From Epiperipatus broadwayi (Eukaryota; Onychophora; Udeonychophora; Euonychophora; Peripatidae), in the NCBI GenBank assembly GCA_028023455.1, contig JAQFVV010006470.1, positions 646,001 through 710,000 of the forward strand: a stretch of 64,000 nucleotides of DNA, given 5' to 3'. How positions within the stretch are numbered: position 1 is the first letter of the stretch; each line of letters opens with the position of its first letter. Positions 8,020 through 23,786 of this stretch are shown piece by piece. The notes under the pieces were generated by a model. That model searched no databases. It was not told the origin of the DNA and worked only from the letters and a program-made list of their open reading frames with translations. Made by a program: the position numbers and the translations under genes.

Positions 8020-11000
8020 TATAGAGATTTGTGTGTGCATGTAATATTCTTGTTATTATATAGTTTATAGATGATAAACTTAAGCAATTGTAGAGAGAAA
8101 ATGTAATGAGAGATATAATATGTAATATATGGATTTGTTATGTTTTCATTAAATAGCGTGTTAAATTATTTAGCGTTAGTTTTTGTTGAAATAAAGCAGA
8201 TCAGAGAAAAACTGATAAGAAAGTTGTGCAAACGATTAATCAAGATAAAATGTACCCATGCAAGAAGTGTGAGAACAGCTGTGACCAAAACACTTTGACA
8301 CATAATTCTAATGACTATAAATTGCAAGCTTTATTGTTTGTATTGTCCTGGATTATCTTATATTATCTCAGAAAAAGGGGTGCTTTGACAGATAAATAAT
8401 TGTTGATTTTTTATCTGTTGCTAACTTAAAATCATCTGGGTGAGATTGACTGCTATCTCAAGTGACAATTATTTTTGTTGGGGGATTTTAGTTTCTTTGA
8501 TCAGAAATTTTGAAATATAAATGAGTGAAATAATATTTGATGGTCAGTTCAGCTTTGCTTTGGAAAATGAGTGAAACAATATTTACTGAGTGGCAATCAG
8601 TTAATAATATTAACAAAATATGCAATCTATGCAATCGTTTTAAACTGAAAAGAGATGAACAGTTTTCTTTTTTTAAGAGTATGAGCTATTGATTTTTTTC
8701 TCTCTTTAAAAAAATCTAAAGAAGAAACATGACTCTTGTTTTAAAATAAATACAGAAGAAGATGTGTGTATATATAAAGCAGCTCACACCAAGATTAATA
8801 TAAAGTTATTGAAATTCTAAAAAATGGTATTAATAAATATTTTGATTATGAAGGAATTAATCACTATGCGGTGTTAAAGCCCACTGCTTCTGCTCCCTAA
8901 AATCTGACAGAATGGGTTAAAATCATTATTCTACTGTGGACTCATATACCGGTCCATAGTAACAAAAAGAATGGACAACTTTAAAACTAGCCAAAGATGT
9001 CGTCTGATCATCATCTTGGACAAGAGAAGAAGACAGAAAAGATGAATAAAAGCCATATATAGCCAAGTTTGATTGGGCTACACATCAATTTTTTTGTTTA
9101 AAGTTTTCCTCACATTCATCTAAAGTGTCTACAATGATTTTTTTTTTTTTAAAAAAAAATTGGAAACAAGACAGTCAACCAATTCATCATTATCAAAAAT
9201 ATCACCCATAAATAATTTTAAAATTGTGGAAATAAGCAAGTCAATTAATTCATATTTATTAAAAGGTATCAACAAGAACTTTTCTTTTTAAATGGTAGAA
9301 ATAAGCAGATCCACCTCTTGAAGCTATACATGAGACAAGCGGTCTGAAAATTCAAATCTGAAACATTTTTAAGAAGTGAAAATAATCGGGTAACTATGAA
9401 CTTTCCTTAGCAAATCTTTTATTCTTACTTATTAAAAGTAAACCTTAATGTATAGAGTCAAAGCATTTTTTTTTGATACAGAAAACATTAAGAGTCTATT
9501 CATTGATTATGTTATTCTTAATAGTCCATGGCAATATACACACAGTTTAAATTCATTAAACATAGTATTTTGTTTTATTTTTCATTATTTTGATTTTTGT
9601 TATTACTATTATTATATATTGTAATACTAAAATGTTTTTTTTATATGTTCTTTATTGATTGTGGTAATAAGCAACCCAGTTGAATATGCTTTATAATGTT
9701 TTTATTTCTTTATTTCTTTATTTTTTGCATATTAGACTGGGTATCATTTATTTTGTTACTCAGGGTTGCAATAATATTTTTTATATATAATTTATGTATG
9801 AATCTGTCATAAAGGGGTATACATTTTAAACATATTTTTTAACATTACCGAATGTGTGCGTGTATAACTGCTTAAACGAACACGTCAAATGAATAGGTCA
9901 TGCATAATTAGTTTAAGTATAGGAAATTGAAGAGCAAGGCTTAACAACAGAATGAAAGTGAAAAACACACACATTACATATGAAATTTATTTTTATAATA
10001 TGTAATAAATAGGGAAAGTCTTAAGTAAGCATTTATAAAAAAAAAAACATTTCTAATATCAGTTAGAGCCAGCTTATTTTAAAATATCAAAATTGACAAA
10101 CTTGTATACTAAATTTATTTGGTTATGTATATATAAAATTTTATATTAATTCTATATTTAATTAATATAATAATAGAATCAATTGTCCAGTAATTAATTT
10201 GATTTTAAAGGAAAAGAAAAGAAAGAATAGTATTAGTTAAATATAATTATATATCTTAATTGGTTTCTGAATTGTTATTAAAAATATTGTTATATATTTC
10301 TTGTCTTGATTCTATCATTGAAATGACCATCATCATCGTTCGCAGATATTAAGAATCATCATTGCTCGCAGATATTAAGATTCATCAGCACTCGCAAATA
10401 TTAAGCAAGTGCTTGCAAAATGTTAAGCAAGCTAGAATATTGATTTACATTTAAGTATTTGGGGATTAAGCTTGATAATAACCAAGTTTTAATAATTATG
10501 GGTTAATAATAGAAAGCTAAAGTTATGTTATGCCCATGAGTTTTGATCATCCTCATCAAAGATAGATATCATATTATTGATTAAAACACCGTTTAAACAT
10601 AGTACTGTACATGAGTTATCATCAACATTATCATTGATGTGATAAATAATAATCATTCATTCAAACCCAAGGTTAATAGTTAATATGTTTAGTAACAAGG
10701 GGTTTACAGAAAGTTGAATATCATGTGGGGATATTCATGATGATCATTCATCATCACTTGTAATATTTTAAATCCCAGTTTGACATAGAATGATTTAATA
10801 AAAATGCCTATAAGTTTATGAAAAGTAAATTATTGTTGTGAGTTCATTATAAAGCTATGGCTGGTATCATCATCATCATCATTATTATCATCATCATTAT
10901 CATCTTTATATTATGATAGATAACTAAGTTAAGTAACCAGTTTCATGGCCATCCACTTAAGTAATGGTCTTCACTATGTTTATTTGGAAGTCATTAAAGA

Positions 11001-12071
11001 GAGTATTTTATTGCATGTGTTCATCAATATACGAAAACTGAGTTAGTAATATTTATGCGAGTCATTGATATATAAATTTTGGTGATATGGTGATTTTCTA
11101 ATTTTATTGACATAAATAAAATATAATAATGTTATTTTTTGGTTCATTAGTCATCCATGTCATGTGTAGTAAAATGTACCGAATAAGTTTCAACTCAGTA
11201 CACTATGCACAGATAATATTTATCTAGATTTAGAACAATCTAGTGGCACTCGTGGAAAACACATGTCCTCAGCTAAACTGAATAAAAGTGATCCCGTCCC
11301 TTTTCCAACTTATTAACATTATATAATATGTTTTTATAAGTTGTCATGAATAGCACCAATGTGTGTGTGATCATGAATGGTTGTATATACATGGAAAAAG
11401 GAATGAGAAGGATTCTTTGTTAAAGAACTTATTATTGGAGATAAGCAGAATGCACTTCAGGGATTTCACAGTAAGTTTATTCAGTTGCTTGATCTAGTAT
11501 TATTTTATTTGATGACAATGGTTAGTATATTTTATTGATCAAATGACTCCCCAATATATTTAAAATTTTTAATGATGACCGTTTTATTTTTCATTTTTCT
11601 TATTTTAAGTGTTGAGAAATGAGATAATTTATTTATTTCATTATTAGCATGACATAATTAATGTTTAGGATAGTTGCCATCGGGCTATAATGTTATATTT
11701 AATTAATTAAAAAAATAGACACCCAAATAGAGCATGATATGAATATGTTCTTATTTATATGTTAGTGTCATCCTTATTTAATTATAAATTGTATTTCTGC
11801 TAACACAGTAATTTCATTTCTCATTTAATTTTACTCAGTTACAAAGGATGAACGGCTGGAGCATATCATATATCCTTTTAGTGTTTAGCTATTGAATAAT
11901 AGCAACTATCATTTTATCACTAATCTATATATTTATAATCGGTTACAAAATAGCAGCATTTTTTATCATTACAGTAATTGTGTATGCTGTTACAAATATT
12001 TCTTACTGTTACAAATGGCAGATTATAAACATATTTTCATAATTATAATATCTTCTATTTTTATGTCTGTT

Positions 12072-12075
<4 letters not shown>
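8020..12075. repeat. ~4-kb duplication, copy 1
   Basis: This non-coding stretch is colinear with 12790-16965 along its full length, with many substitutions and small indels. Shared landmarks include a short tandem motif around TCGCAGATATTAAGAATCAT (10340-10430), ATC-rich runs and a block near 11160-11300. It ends precisely in the (TA)n that precedes LRR exon 1. No reading frame is conserved between the copies, so it is not coding. It looks like upstream and intron sequence of an ancestral gene unit duplicated in tandem. Confidence 0.85.
10340..10430. repeat. Short tandem repeat, ~30-bp unit, degenerate
   Basis: Three to four imperfect copies of a unit containing TCGCAGATATTAAGA followed by a variable ATCATCA-like spacer. 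The same array occurs in duplication copy 2 near 15110-15180, so it predates the duplication. Confidence 0.6.

Positions 12076-12138
<63 letters not shown>
12075..12138. repeat. (TA)n directly upstream of LRR exon 1
   Basis: About 32 TA units ending six bases before a TTTAG that could serve as a splice acceptor (exon from 12145) for a gene with a 5' untranslated first exon. Confidence 0.9.
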
Positions 12139-12141
<3 letters not shown>

Positions 12142-12147
12142 TAGATT

Positions 12148-12715
12148 ATGATTATGAATACAGTTTATTTTATCATTACTTGGTGGATATCATTATGTAT
12201 GAGCATGAATACAACTTTTGTTCAGGAATGTCCAACCAATTATATTAGAGGATGCTACTGTAAGAGTTTGGGTGTTTATTGCTTTAACATTAGTACATTA
12301 AATGAATTGCAGACATATTTGGATACTCCTCGCTCTTTGTTACATATTCATTTTGATATAGATACCTTGGTAAAACTTCCCAGACAAGCACTTGGTGTAA
12401 TTCAAGTAAAAAGCCTTATAGTATATGGTCATAATCTTGAGTATATTGATGATGATGCTTTTTTAGGACTTGATATGTTGGAATATTTAAGTATCATGTT
12501 TACAAAAATTAAAATAATACCAATATTGTCATTTGACCATGTGCCTTCTCTTCAAACCTTAGAGTTGAAATATAATAAAATCAAGACAGTTTCAAGTTTG
12601 GCTTTCTACAAACTATCTCATTTAAAAAGTATAAGTCTTCGTAAAAATAATATCACAACTGTTAGTAGAGGAGCATTTATTCTACCGGTCTCATTGACTT
12701 TTGTGGATATAATAG
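12148..12715 (+). CDS. Secreted LRR protein, exon 1 of coding region
   Basis: From ATG 12148 the protein has a hydrophobic signal-like segment (residues ~5-19), a cysteine cluster C28, C36, C38, C45 resembling an LRRNT cap, then five to six LRRs (for example LEYLSIMFTKIKIIP, LQTLELKYNKIKTV, LKSISLRKNNITTV). An in-frame ATG at 12154 is the alternative start. The coding exon ends at a consensus donor (ATAG|GTAAGG, exon end 12715, phase 1). Joined to 41222-41388 it gives 244 residues with a C-terminal cap. Closest family by architecture: arthropod LRR proteins called Oplophorus-luciferin 2-monooxygenase non-catalytic subunit-like; ligand and role unknown. Extracellular location is inferred from the signal segment. 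The open frame past 12715 reads into TA repeats and is intron. Confidence 0.75.
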
Positions 12716-12735
12716 GTAAGGTTTTACATGATTGT

Positions 12736-12807
12736 GTGCAAAATAACAATTATATATATATATGGATTTATGTGCAAAATAACAATTATATATATATATG
12801 GATTTAT
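12736..12807. repeat. 36-bp direct repeat, two perfect copies
   Basis: Two adjacent copies (12736-12771, 12772-12807), each holding GTGCAAAATAACAATT plus a short TA run and GGATTTAT. They lie 20 bp inside the intron from the donor site. Confidence 0.85.
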
Positions 12808-15800
12808 GTGTGTATTTATTATTATATAATTTATAAATAGTTAATAAATAAGCAGTTATAAAGAGAAAAAGGTAGTGAAAAACAATATTTGCAATATAGG
12901 ATTTATTATATTTCATTAAATAAGGTGTTGAAATTATTTAACTATATTTTTATTAAACAAAGTAGATCAGAAAGAAAATGTAAAATAAAGTGATCAAGAT
13001 TAGGAGATAAAAAATGTACACGTGCAAAAGAGTGTGAAAGAATGAAAACATCTGTATAAATGCAAAAATGCTTTTACATCTATTTCTAGTGACTATAGAT
13101 TGCCAGCTTTATTGTTTGTTATCTGTATCTAAGATTATTTTTGGAAAAGAGGTGCTTTGATTGGATAAAGCATGATTATTAATTTTGTTGTAAAATCATG
13201 ATGGAACATCAGTTTGTCAAACTTGTGATCTTTGATCTTAATTTCAAGATAAGATTTCCAGGTGCTTCTTTTCTTTGATTAAAATTCGCAATAAAAACAA
13301 ATGAAACAATATTTAGAGGGCAGTTCAATTTTTGTTTGGGAGAGTGATTTAACAATATGTAGTTTTAAAAGAAAGTCAGTCATTAATATTACTAAGATCA
13401 GTCAGTTTTTTTTTTCAATATTTAGTGGGCAGTCAATTTTTTCAATGTTATTGAAGGAGAGATGTGGCAGTCAGTCTTTTTTTAATGTTATGAAAAAGAG
13501 AGTGAGCGATTTGATTTTTTTTCACTCTTTAAAAAAAATTGAGGAAGAAAAAAAATGAATCTTGTTTTAAAGTCAGTATAGACAAAGATGTGCATATATA
13601 TAAGTAATTCCCAGCAAGATTAAGATAAAGAAGGAAAAATGGAACAAAATTGAATTTATTGGAAGAAGTTATTAACAGTTCTATAAAATGATATTAATAT
13701 ATTTTGCTATGCATAATACAATGAATTTGCATTGCTAAAACCATTGTTTCTGCTTCCTGGAATAATACAGAATGGGTTAGCTCACTGATCTGTCTATGGA
13801 CCCATATACTGGTCCATAGTAACTAAAAGAATGGGCAAATTTAAAATCAGCCAAAAATGTCATCTCATTATCATCTTTGACAACAGCCAAGAAGAAAGGA
13901 AAGATGAATAAAAGCCATATATATAGCCAGGTTTGATGAAGCTATGAATCAAATTTTTGTTAAAGTTTTCCTCACTCATCTAAAGTGTCTACAATGATGG
14001 GTTTTGAAAAAAAATAGAAGCAAGCCAGTCAACAAATTCAGCATTATCAAAAGTATCAGCAATAAATAATTTTAAAATTATGGAAACCAGCAGGTCAATT
14101 AATTCATGTTTATTAGAAGGTATATACAAGAACTTTTTTTTAAATGGAGCAAAGACAAGCAGTTTGAAAATTCAAACTTGGGACAGTTATAAGAAGTGAA
14201 AGTAATCGGGTAACTATAAACTTTCCTTAACAGATCTTTTATTATTGCTTATTAAAAGTAAATCTTAATTTATTGGTCAAAGCATTATTTTTTTTCTTTT
14301 GATACAGAAACATTAAAGGCTTATTTATTGATAGTTATTCTCAATATCACATAACATAACACAAACACAGTTTAAATCTTGAAACTTAAATTTTCATTAT
14401 TTTTTATCTTTTTTATATTATACATTGTAATATTGAAATGTTTTTTTTATATTGTTCTTCAGTTGTTATGATAATGAAAAACCTATAAAGATATGCATTT
14501 ATAATGTTTTTTTTTATTTATCTTGTTGCATATTAAAATTGATATAATGTATTTTATTTTGCTCAAGATTGCAAGAATGTTTTTTTTATATATGTAATTT
14601 ATGTATTAATCTCTAATATAGGGGTATACATTTAAAACATATATGTTAACATTACCGAATATGTGCATGTGTAACTGCTTATACAAACACATCAAAAGTA
14701 TAGGTTATACATAATTAGTTTAAATATGAGAAATTATAAAGCAAGGCTTACATATGAATGGAAGTGAAATAAAACACAGGTTACATATGAAATTTATTTT
14801 TATGATATAATAAGTTAGGAAAGTCTTAAGTAAGCATTCCATGAAATATATTTTTTTTAATTTCATTTTAAGCCAGCTTATTTTAAAATTATCCAAAATG
14901 ATGAACTTGTATATACAATTATGTATTAGTTCTATATTGAATTAATGTAATAATAAGCCATTTATTTAATTAATAAATTTGATTTTAAAGAAGGAAAGAA
15001 GAATAGTATTAATAAAATATAATTATATATCTTAATTGTTTTCCGAGTTGTTATTAAAAATATTGTTGTATTTTTCTTGTCTTAATTCTATTGTTTTAAT
15101 TGATCATCATCATTCGCAGATATTAAGAATCATCAGCATTTGCAAATATTAAGAAAGCGCTCGCAAAATATTAAGTAAACTAGAATGACCATTCACCTTT
15201 AAGTATTTAGAGATTATGCTTGATAATAACCAAATTTTAATAATTATAGGTGTATAATAAAGGGCTAAAATTATGTTGTGTCCATGAGTTTTGATCATCC
15301 TCATCAAAGATGGATATCATATTTTTGATTAAAACACCTTATAAATATGGTACTGTACATGAGTTATGATCATCATCATTGATTAAATAAATTATAATCA
15401 TTAAATCAAATGTTTAATATAAATAATATATTTAGTAAATAGGGGTTTATAGAAAGTTAAATATCACGTGGAGAGATTCATGATGATCAATCATCATCAC
15501 TAGTATTATTGAATCCTAGTTTTAACTATAAATGTATTTTAGTAAATAAACATAAACTTATATAAATGCTAATGAGTGTTATATTTAAATCTCAGTTTAA
15601 AATAAGATGATTTAAAAAAAATGCCTATGAGTTTATAAAGATACATTTATTATTGTGAGTTCATTATAAAGCTATGGCTGGTATCATCGTCACTATTAGT
15701 ATCATTATTATTATATCATCATCATCATCATTACCTTTATATTGTGATGAATAATCTAGTTAAATGGCCATCACGATGCTTGTTTAGAAGCCATTAATAG

Positions 15801-16965
15801 GATTAAACTTGTCTGTTCATCAATATACATAAAATGAGCTAGCAATATCTATAAGAGTTTTGATCTATATAAATTTTGGTGATATGGGGATCTTATGATT
15901 TTATTGACATGAGTAAAATATAAGAGTGTCATTTTTTTCATTAGTCATCCAAGTCATGTGTAGTAAAAATGTACCAAATGAGTTTGAACTCAGTACACTC
16001 TAAACAGATATTTATCTAGATTTAAAACAATCTAGTGATACTCGTGGGAAAACACATGGACTTAGCTAAACTGAATAGAAATGATCCCATCCCTTTTCCA
16101 ACTTATTAACTTTATATAATATGTTTTATAAGTTGCCATGGATAGCACCATTGTGTGCATATGACCATGAATGGTCTTATATAGTTGGAAAGCAGAACAG
16201 GAAGGATTCTTTGTTAAAAGAACCTAGTATTGGAGAAAAGCATAATGCACTCCAGGAATCTTACAGTGGGTAATTTTATTCAGATGCTATATTTAATATT
16301 ATTTTATTTGATGACAATGGTCAGTATGTTTTAATTGTTCAAATGACTTCCCCAATATCTAAATATTCTAAATCTTTAATGATAATAGTTTTAATTTTCA
16401 TTGTTGTTACTTTATAGGGAGAAATGAGATAATTTATTTATTTCATTATTAGCGTAACAGAATTAATGTTTGTGATAGTTGCAAATGGGCTATAATGTTA
16501 TATTTAATTAATTATAAATAGACATCCAAATAGAACATGATATGCATATATTCTTATTTATATGTTAGCATCATCCTTATTTAATTATAAATTATGTTTT
16601 AGCTAACACAGTGAATTCATTTCTCATTTAATTTAATTTGGTTATAAATGATGAACCACTAGAGCATATCATATATCCTATTTAGTGTTTAGTTATTGAA
16701 TTATAGCAACTATCATTATATCCCTCATCAATATATAGATTTTATATCAGTTATAAAAGTAACAGTCTTTTAACAGCCTTTTTGTCAGTTCATCTTTATT
16801 TATTCATACTGTTAAAAATGATAGATTATGAATATATTTTAATAATTAATAAGATCATCATTACAGTAATTTTGCTTACTATGACAAATGGCCAGTTATA
16901 GGTATAAGTTAATAGTGGATAATTTTTTATCAATTTATTATTTCTGTTGTAATATATATATATAT
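12790..16965. repeat. ~4-kb duplication, copy 2 (inside LRR intron)
   Basis: Colinear partner of 8020-12075. It starts just after LRR exon 1 and ends at a short TA run near 16951-16965, matching the TA array before exon 1 in copy 1. No LRR exon follows it, so the duplicated unit either excluded the exon or the second exon has been lost. A few short open frames here have no counterpart in copy 1. Confidence 0.85.
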
Positions 16966-17690
16966 TAAGTGTGAATACTAATAATATATAAGTTACACAC
17001 AAAGATATCATATTAACTTGAAAGCATTATCTACTGAATTTAGCTGACTTATTGATAATAAAAAAAACATTCAGTAAATAAATTTAATGATAACTTTTAT
17101 AAAATCAATAACAAAGATAAATACCTATACTGTTTCTTAATAATATTAATTTTAGTTCTATATAATAAAAAAAATTCTGTAGAGAATATTTCTTTTTGTT
17201 CCTCCGTATTTAAACAGATGAATTAACAATTCTGAAAATCCTATTGAAAATTAAATGAAACATTTTCTATTAAATTATATGTCAACATGAACTAACACAT
17301 TTCAATAATGCCGATATTTTTTTTTAAATATTTAAACAAATACCAACTAGCTTATATTTACAAAATGTACACCAATCATCAGCATATTGATGTGTTAAAT
17401 TCTTGTAGCTCTATTATAAATCTTTTGTTTTGAACTTATAATAATTTAATATGATTGAAAAAATATTCAAATTAGAAGAATAACTTAATAAAAAAAGTAA
17501 TGGAAATATTATTTAAATTTAAAATAAATAAATAAAAATATGCTACAGTTCTTTTACATATTTCGTAAGAAAATAAGAGGATAACTGCCTTTGGTCTGCA
17601 TAGATTACATTAATAATAAGTAACACTTAAACAAAAAATAAGTTTTTTAATATTTTCATTTATTTTAATCATTACTAAGCTTTATTTTTA
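16966..17690. other. AT-rich intronic DNA, nothing recognised
   Basis: No open frame, repeat or structured element that I can support. Confidence 0.6.
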
Positions 17691-18304
17691 TAAGTACCCA
17701 ATAAAAAAAATTCAAAATGTCTATCTTTAAGCCCCTACTTCTACCCTTATTGTTTTTGACCTTATAGCTCACCTAAGTGGAAAGCTGGGAGTCTAGAAAC
17801 TAGATAGAAAATACTAACTGAAAAGTCAGCTCTTTATAAAACATGTTTTTATCAATTTGAAAATCTGAACTTTTCTGACATGTAAATGTCTTCAAATCCA
17901 GATTTTCAAACCAGATAACTATATGGGTCTGAATTCAGCTCAGTTTCACCATATAGTAATAGCTTCTGCAATGTAGCATCACAAAAGCTATCAACTGTAC
18001 ACTTAGAATAATGAAGAAAACAAGATATAAAATTTGTAACTTCCTTTTAACCTTGCATTTAAATGATCACTCGATGGAGCTTACCAATAGCTCCAAACGA
18101 GTTTTATTTTTATAAGTGCCAAAAAAGTATAAAAAAAAAATCATTATTTCTATTGTTAAGCCCCTACTTTCTAACCAATGTTTTTTGAGCTTATGGCTTA
18201 TCTCAGTGGAGGGCTGGGACCGTAGAAAGTATATAGAAAATACTAAGTCAAAAGTCAGTACTTATACAACACATTTATATCAATTAGAATGTCTAAACTT
18301 TTCT

Positions 18305-18306
<2 letters not shown>
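17690..18306 (-). mobile_element. Retrozyme-like tandem dimer, decayed, minus strand
   Basis: About 17690-18111 and 18112-18306 are head-to-tail copies of the 412-bp repeat, reading on the minus strand and clearly diverged from 1-798; the second is cut short by (TA)n. Shared blocks include the CAGACCCATATAG region and the GTAAGCTCCATC region. The hammerhead area is recognisable but its core is damaged in both copies (extra bases in the CTGANGA segment, GAAA changed), so these are inactive relics. The dimer abuts the TA border of the inverted PLE-B structure, the same order as at 1-823. Confidence 0.65.
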
Positions 18307-18307
<1 letters not shown>

Positions 18308-18350
<43 letters not shown>

Positions 18351-18357
18351 TTCTAAT

Positions 18358-18393
<36 letters not shown>

Positions 18394-18395
18394 TA
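18308..18395. repeat. (TA)n arrays, left border of PLE-B
   Basis: Two TA arrays (18308-18347 and 18358-18395) separated by a ~10-base interruption. Confidence 0.9.
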
Positions 18396-19049
18396 AATAT
18401 TGAATGTTTTCAAGGTTGTATGATGTAGATAAATTATTATTTTTAGGACTAAACCTTGTATTATTTTGCATTACAATCCGATATTTCGATGGACTAGCGA
18501 CCACCATTATCAAGGTTAACTTTTGAAAGAAAAATAGTTAGATCTCAAATAATAATGTGACTCAATGCGAGATGAGAAATGTGAATCAACTTGAAGTTGT
18601 TCAGCATTCACAATATGAGGTTTATCAAAATGTTTATTTTCCTAAGTTTTTTCACCTATTAATTTTCAGTTAACATTAGATAAATTGAGAGGTTTCCACA
18701 TAGCCCGAATACATTGTGCTTCATCTGGCCTATTTAAACCAATAGGTCTGTTTAATATTTCAAATGACTCTCTCATGCTTCTTAAATCATATCTTTCCAA
18801 ATTAGCAATTATTTTTGTGTTGTCAAAATCAGGTTTTTTACCAATTCTTTAATTGGGATGTAAAAACTGATGTGATAATTATTTGATTAAAAGCATTTCT
18901 ATGTTTCTTAATTCTGACATTTATTTGTCTATTAGACTGACCCACAAGGCTTCTTGAGCATTGCAAACATGAAATTTCATTAACTCCTTGGTGTTCCAAA
19001 AAATTTCTGTCTAGGTTTACATAAAAAATCAATTTTTCTACCAAGTATT

Positions 19050-19050
<1 letters not shown>
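18396..19050 (-). mobile_element. PLE-B inverted fragment (GIY-YIG end)
   Basis: A minus-strand frame at 18838-19044 reads as a GIY-YIG domain start (GVNEISCLQCSRSLVGQSNR, then INVRIKKHRNAF). In YVGQ the Tyr has become Leu. Frameshifts follow, then the RESIEI-like C-terminus and a 3' tail. The same tail occurs on the plus strand at 23500-23697. The fragment is 5'-truncated just before the GIY-YIG domain and joined head-to-head to the plus-strand PLE-B near 19050, as in PLE-A. Confidence 0.8.
18470..18518 (-). ncRNA. Hammerhead-like motif with U3-A8, PLE-B inverted copy
   Basis: Minus strand: CC then TTGATAA (18513-18507), stem II TGG/CCA, GAAA (18487-18484), then TATC giving a minimal AT/AT stem III with C17, and GG able to pair with the CC before the core. 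Position 3 is U and position 8 is A. Confidence 0.5.
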
Positions 19051-23066
<4,016 letters not shown>

Positions 23067-23080
23067 TAGAAGACAATCTT
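23067..23080 (+). repeat. Target-site duplication of RTE LINE, right copy
   Basis: TAGAAGACAATCTT; its first three bases form the in-frame stop codon of the LINE protein. Confidence 0.85.
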
Positions 23081-23697
23081 GTTTTCATATAAAGACTACT
23101 TTTTCTACTGAAAAAAAAGATCATTTTTTATATAATCTAAAGACAGAATATTTTTGGAACACCAAAGGGGTTTATGAAGTTCCATGTTTCCAGTGATCAA
23201 GAAGCTATGTGGTTCAGTCTAATGCATGAATAAATGTCAGAATTAAAAAAAAAAAAACATAGGCTTTTAATAAAAAATTAGCACATCAGTTTTACTTCCC
23301 ATTTTTTAGAAATTGATCACAAATATAATTTTGACAATCCAAAAATACTTGCTAATTTGGAAAGATATGATTTAATAACCATGAGGGAGTCAATTGAAAT
23401 ATTAAAGACACCTACTGGTTTAAATAGGGCTGACAAAGAACAACATATTCCAGCTATGTGGAATCCTCTCATTTTATCTAATATTAACTTAAAATTAATA
23501 GGTGAAAAAACTGAGGGAGAATAAACATTTTGATAAGCCTCATATTGTGAATGCTAAACTACTTCCAAGTTCATTTTCCTTTCTCATCTCTCACATTATT
23601 GTTTGAGATCTAACATTTTTTTCTTTACAAAAGTTAACCTTGATAATGTTGGTTGCTTGTCCATCGAAATATTGGATTGTAATGCAAAATAATACAT
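23081..23697 (+). pseudogene. PLE-B GIY-YIG domain and 3' tail, right part
   Basis: Continues the PLE-B copy split by the LINE. GVYEVPC-like text near 23170 begins the GIY-YIG domain, followed after frameshifts by a RESIEILKTPTGLNRADK-like C-terminus near 23390-23440 and a ~240-bp 3' tail. Homologous to 19050-18396 on the other strand. Degenerate, inactive. Confidence 0.75.
23634..23677 (+). ncRNA. Hammerhead-like motif with U3-A8, PLE-B plus copy
   Basis: CC then TTGATAA (23640-23646), a weakened stem II, GAAA at 23666-23669, TATT then GG. Same design as 18470-18518, with T instead of C at position 17. Confidence 0.5.
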
Positions 23698-23753
23698 GGT
23701 TTATTCCCAAAAATTATATATATATAGCACACGTATATATATATTTTACTGGG

Positions 23754-23781
<28 letters not shown>
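23754..23781. repeat. (TA)n, right border of PLE-B locus
   Basis: TA array outside the plus-strand PLE-B 3' end; shorter TA runs at about 23716-23742 lie between. Confidence 0.9.

Positions 23782-23786
<5 letters not shown>

Noticed and set aside
11892-12248. 118-codon open frame overlapping LRR exon 1
   Set aside because: Out of frame with the LRR protein and mostly TA-repeat translation.
18116-18513. Open frames on both strands around the TA arrays
   Set aside because: TA-repeat translations joined to retrozyme-like and PLE-B sequence; no coding signal.
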